A stretch of DNA of 9,508 nt from UBA5216 sp963924885 (GTDB taxonomy: Bacteria; Pseudomonadota; Gammaproteobacteria; Burkholderiales; SG8-41). This document shows, piece by piece, positions 6,604-9,508 of the stretch. The stretch spans positions 1 through 9,508 of the forward strand of contig CAWUUY010000125.1 of the NCBI GenBank assembly GCA_963924885.1. Direction: 5' to 3'. The notes under the pieces were generated by a model. It was not told the DNA's origin. It saw only the letters and a list, made by a program, of their open reading frames with translations, and searched no databases. How positions within the stretch are numbered: position 1 is the stretch's first letter; the number at the start of each line of letters is the position of its first letter. The position numbers were made by a program, and so were the translations under genes.

Positions 6604-8100
6604 CTAAGCCTTGCCGCCCACACGCCGTAACCCACCTTCTATCGCCGCCACCATCGTCTTCAGCACCTTGATTCGCGCATAGTATTTGTTGTTGGCCTCG
6701 ACCAGTGTCCACGGCGCAATGACGGTGGAGGTGCGATCCACCATGTCGGATACGGCAGCTTCATAGGCGTCCCACTTTTTGCGGTTGCGCCAGTCTTCTT
6801 CGGTGATTTTAAAACGCTTGAAGCTCACTTCCTCGCGCGCCTTGAAGCGTTTGTATTGCTCCTCTTTGCCGATGGCTAGCCAGAATTTCACCAGCACCAC
6901 GTTGTGTTCGTTCAGTTGCTGCTCGAAATCGTTGATCTCGGTGTAGGCGCGCGTCCAGTCGGCGTCGGAGCAAAACTTTTCGACCCGCTCCACTAGCACA
7001 CGACCGTACCAGGTGCGGTCAAAAATGGTGATGCGCCCGGCGCGGGGCACGTGCCGCCAGAAGCGCCACAGATAGGGTTGCGCGCGTTCTTCCTGCGTGG
7101 GCGCGGCCACCGAGACGTTTTGATAACCGCGCGCATCCAGCGCGCCGGTAATGCGGCGGATCGCGCCGCCCTTGCCGGCGGCGTCGTTGCCCTCGAACGC
7201 GGCGATCACGGATAATTTTTTATAGCGCTTGTCGCGTGTCAGCAAATTCAGCCGGCCCTGCCATTTGTCGAGTTCGCGGTCGTATTGCTTGCGCGTCATC
7301 GGCTGATCGAGCTTCAACGCGCGCAGCACATTCAGTTTGTCCGCCGGCGGCAATGCCAGTGGCCGCATGCGGAGGCCGGGCTTCACCTTGGCATCCAAGC
7401 GCGCGCGCATCGCCGCAAGCAAATGCCGCCCCACGGTGAGCGAGCGGTAGCGCGCATCCATGCCGGGCACCACGATCCACGGCGCCTCGCCGGTGGAAGT
7501 CTCGCGTAAAAACGGCTCGCACACTTTGATGAATTTGTCGTAGAGTTTGAAATACTTCCATTCGATATCGGTCACGCGCCAGGCAGTCTTGGGGTCTTTT
7601 TCCAGCGCCTTCAGGCGCTTTTTCTGCTGGTCTTTTGATAAATGAAACCAGAATTTCACCAGCAGCACGCCTTCGTCGGAGAGCATTTTCTCCAGGCGCT
7701 GAATCTCGCTGGTGTATTTGCCCAGTTCACGCTGCGAGAGCACACCCTGCACCCGCAGCACGATGGGCAGGGTGTGCCACGCGCCGAAAAAAATGCCGAG
7801 GGTTCCCTTCGGCGGCAGGGCGCGCCAATAGCGCCACATCAGCGGGCGTTCACACTCCTCGTCGGACATGTCGCCAAATGCATGGGTTTGAATGTGGCGC
7901 GGGTCCATCCACTCGTTGAGCAGATTAACGGTTTCGCCCTTGCCCGCGCCTTCGACGCCCGCGATGAGTATCACTACCGGAAACTTGCCGTTTTCCTTGA
8001 CGTCGTACTGGGCGTTGAGCAATGCCTCGCGCAGTTTGGCGGCCTCGCGCTTGAACGCGTCCTTGCTGACCGTATGATCGAGATTGGCGGAATCAAACAT
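6604..8100 (-). CDS. pap: Polyphosphate:AMP phosphotransferase (class II PPK2, two-domain)
   Basis: The 498-aa protein is a tandem fusion of two PPK2-type P-loop kinase domains, the architecture known for enzymes that transfer phosphate from polyphosphate to AMP to make ADP. Domain 1 (about 10-235) has the Walker A GVEGAGKG at 48-55. Domain 2 (about 270-490) has EGNDAAGKGG at 303-312 and the PPK2 signature FDRTWYGR at 360-367, with paired RYWRALPP/RFWRHVPR segments in the two halves. In domain 1 the position of DRTWY reads FFGAWH, so the catalytic Asp-Arg is missing there and domain 2 is the likely active unit. This fits what is known of two-domain PPK2s. The start ATG has a good GGGAG (8108-8112). 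It is the last gene after the CHAD gene and sixA, 18 bp behind sixA. The cytoplasmic role is energy salvage from polyphosphate. Confidence 0.95.
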   Translation of the reverse strand: MFDSANLDHTVSKDAFKREAAKLREALLNAQYDVKENGKFPVVILIAGVEGAGKGETVNLLNEWMDPRHIQTHAFGDMSDEECERPLMWRYWRALPPKGTLGIFFGAWHTLPIVLRVQGVLSQRELGKYTSEIQRLEKMLSDEGVLLVKFWFHLSKDQQKKRLKALEKDPKTAWRVTDIEWKYFKLYDKFIKVCEPFLRETSTGEAPWIVVPGMDARYRSLTVGRHLLAAMRARLDAKVKPGLRMRPLALPPADKLNVLRALKLDQPMTRKQYDRELDKWQGRLNLLTRDKRYKKLSVIAAFEGNDAAGKGGAIRRITGALDARGYQNVSVAAPTQEERAQPYLWRFWRHVPRAGRITIFDRTWYGRVLVERVEKFCSDADWTRAYTEINDFEQQLNEHNVVLVKFWLAIGKEEQYKRFKAREEVSFKRFKITEEDWRNRKKWDAYEAAVSDMVDRTSTVIAPWTLVEANNKYYARIKVLKTMVAAIEGGLRRVGGKA

Positions 8101-8118
8101 CGTGGTTCTCCCGTGAAC

Positions 8119-8580
8119 TCAAAGCATGTCGGGCGCCATCATCGCGCGCAGCACCGGCTGCACGCGTCCGCCGCGTTGGCGGCCCGTGATCCAGTAGACC
8201 GCGCCTTTTTTGACGCTCAAGTCATCCTCCGCCCCGGTCAACAGCAGTGAAACCGTACACCCCAGCGTGGGTTGATGACCGACGATCAGCTTGGCGTGGG
8301 CGGCGCGCGGCCAGTGCGCGGCCTTGAGCAGGTCCGCCGGCTGTGCGCCGGTGCCGATGGTGGCAACGGTGGTGAATTGGCGCTGCAAGGCGCCGGCGGT
8401 TTGTTGCGTGCGCAGCGCGGGACTGACGAGAATGACTGCATCCTCCGGCAATCTATCGTTCAACCATTTCGCCATGCGTTTGGCGTCACGCTCGCCTTTC
8501 GCGGTTAGCGCGCGTTCATCGTCGGGCATGCGAAGGGTTGCGTCCACCGCCTCGGCATGGCGCCAGAGTATGAGATCCAT
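8119..8580 (-). CDS. sixA: Phosphohistidine phosphatase SixA
   Basis: The 153-aa protein is a compact histidine-phosphatase-superfamily enzyme of SixA size. LWRHAEA gives the RH motif with the phospho-accepting His8 and Arg7. SPALRTQQTA supplies Arg57, and VGHQPTLG supplies the second catalytic His102. The segment RALTAKGERDAKRMAKWL is typical of SixA. SixA enzymes remove phosphate from phosphohistidine on proteins such as HPt domains or the nitrogen-type phosphotransferase NPr. The gene starts 14 bp after the CHAD gene's stop and ends 18 bp before pap, so it is almost certainly co-transcribed. It has only a weak GGTGA upstream, suggesting translational coupling to the CHAD gene. In this setting its target could relate to phosphate or polyphosphate control; that is inference from context. 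Confidence 0.93.
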   Translation of the reverse strand: MDLILWRHAEAVDATLRMPDDERALTAKGERDAKRMAKWLNDRLPEDAVILVSPALRTQQTAGALQRQFTTVATIGTGAQPADLLKAAHWPRAAHAKLIVGHQPTLGCTVSLLLTGAEDDLSVKKGAVYWITGRQRGGRVQPVLRAMMAPDML

Positions 8581-8594
8581 GTTTTATCGTGAGT

Positions 8595-9508
8595 TCACCA
8601 GAATGTGCCGGCGCGCCGGTACGCGCGCCACGTCTGCTGAAGTTTGCGCTTCAGGTCTTTGCGGCGCAAGGCCCGCCACCGTGCAAACCGCTTGCGCAAT
8701 GAATTTGCATCGACAGCATCATCCGTTGAAAGCGCCGCGCCCAGTTTTTGCTCCGCCACTTCAATGTCGTTGAGGTCGCCAAGCATGTCCTGCAAGCGCG
8801 ACAACTTTCCCAGCATTTTTTTCACGTGCGCGCGGTTGAACAACGGGATCAGCGTCTCCATCATGTAGCGCAGTTTCTTGATATCGATGCGCAGCCGGCG
8901 CAACGCCTCGGCGTCCCGCTTGCCGGGTGCTCGGCCAACCTTGCGCACGCGATCCGTGCGCCGCCCCAGTTCGATACGCCCGAAGGCGCGCGCCGGCTGA
9001 TCCTGGTTCGCGCGCCGCTGACCGCCTGCGTCATCGCGCCAGCAGGGTTGCTTAATCCACCGTTCGAGTTGCAGCGTCAGACGCCGATAACGTTGCGACG
9101 CCAGTGCGCGATGTGCCGCCGCCGCGGCGCGACGTTGCTGCCGGCGCCACGCCCTGTCCAGCGCCGCGGCGCGCGGGCCTGCACCCAGCGCCTCGCGCAA
9201 GGGCGGCAGATATCCGTGACGAAGACATCGGCATCGCGCGCCGGGCCCAGCGCACGCGCCAGCCTCTGGAGTTCGCGCACCACGGCCTTAGGCTGTCGCT
9301 GGCGCAGCAGCCCCGAAAAAAGAGACAGGGTCGCGCGCTACCGGCGCACCGTGACGCGCAATTGATGCAGGTATTCGGGATCCTCCCCGGCCAGCGCGCC
9401 AGGCTGATTGGCGCACATTTGCTTCAGCAGTGCGCACATATTCGCGGCGAACACGTCACCCGCGCAAGCGTGTTTTGCCGGCGTGACGTGAGGCCACTTC
9501 GCCGGCGC
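8595..9508 (-). pseudogene. CHAD-domain protein gene, disrupted by a stop and a frameshift (5' end outside window)
   Basis: CHAD domains are helical, His-rich modules that bind polyphosphate and associate with polyphosphate granules. Reading from 9508, the first frame gives EDPEYLHQLRVTVRR, a CHAD start motif. It then meets TAG (9338-9340) where Leu is expected, and continues RATLSLFSGLLRQR and RELQRLARALGPARDADVFVTDI. At about 9201-9211 one base is missing. Adding one C after ATC gives ILPPLREALGAG and joins the frame that runs 9200-8595, which ends with RRLRIDIKKLRY and LQDMLGDLNDIEVAEQKL. In that half the signature His (HRLRI) is Arg, codon 8898-8900. The C-terminal frame could still make about 200 residues from a TTG at 9200, without the first helix bundle. 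An upstream CYTH domain is possible but lies beyond the edge. Two lesions point to a pseudogene; sequencing error is the alternative. Confidence 0.82.

Noticed and set aside
7642..8250. 202-aa plus-strand ORF opposite pap and sixA
   Set aside because: It overlaps two clear genes on the other strand and has no recognisable domain or ribosome site.
9052..9255. 67-aa minus-strand ORF in the third frame over the CHAD region
   Set aside because: It does not carry CHAD motifs. The motif-bearing frames are the other two, linked by the one-base lesion.

Overview
The window reads as chromosomal DNA from a GC-rich proteobacterium, most likely a betaproteobacterium. The evidence is a groES-groEL operon with a HrcA-type CIRCE operator and a GroEL ending in a Gly-Gly-Met tail, a class II polyphosphate:AMP phosphotransferase next to sixA and a CHAD gene, and a BadH-like dehydrogenase beside an acyl-CoA dehydrogenase. 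The taxon is inferred from gene content and protein character; no search was run.

Layout, left to right. (1) 1-2142: a BadH-like short-chain dehydrogenase (minus strand) and an acyl-CoA dehydrogenase (plus strand) diverge from a 100-bp spacer. They look like beta-oxidation-type steps on an acyl-CoA, perhaps an alicyclic or aromatic-derived one. (2) 2143-3893: an accessory patch with a two-hairpin palindromic repeat, an AT-richer small membrane-protein gene with a GTG start, and a VapBC-type toxin-antitoxin pair whose promoter suggests a leaderless message. (3) 3772-6014: the chaperonin operon, with a sigma70-like promoter, a CIRCE operator over the predicted transcription start, groES, groEL and a strong UUCG-loop terminator. 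(4) 6015-6573: an unrecognised 123-aa gene with a TTG start, preceded by an eight-codon ORF with a Shine-Dalgarno-like sequence that overlaps its start. (5) 6604-9508, all minus strand: CHAD gene, then sixA, then pap, a tightly packed polyphosphate-linked group.

The most notable observation is at the right edge. The CHAD gene, whose 5' part lies outside the window, is broken. Reading from base 9508 gives a well-matching CHAD N-terminal half, interrupted by an in-frame TAG where the motif expects Leu. A one-base loss near 9201-9211 then shifts the frame, and restoring one C rejoins the motif. In the second half the expected signature His is Arg. The downstream sixA and pap genes are intact, so polyphosphate enzymology seems kept while the presumed polyphosphate-binding partner is decaying (or the assembly carries errors). 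No wholly new multi-gene system is evident. The best leads are the broken CHAD gene in a polyphosphate operon, the unknown TTG-start gene with its overlapping mini-ORF, and the accessory patch between the acyl-CoA dehydrogenase and groES.
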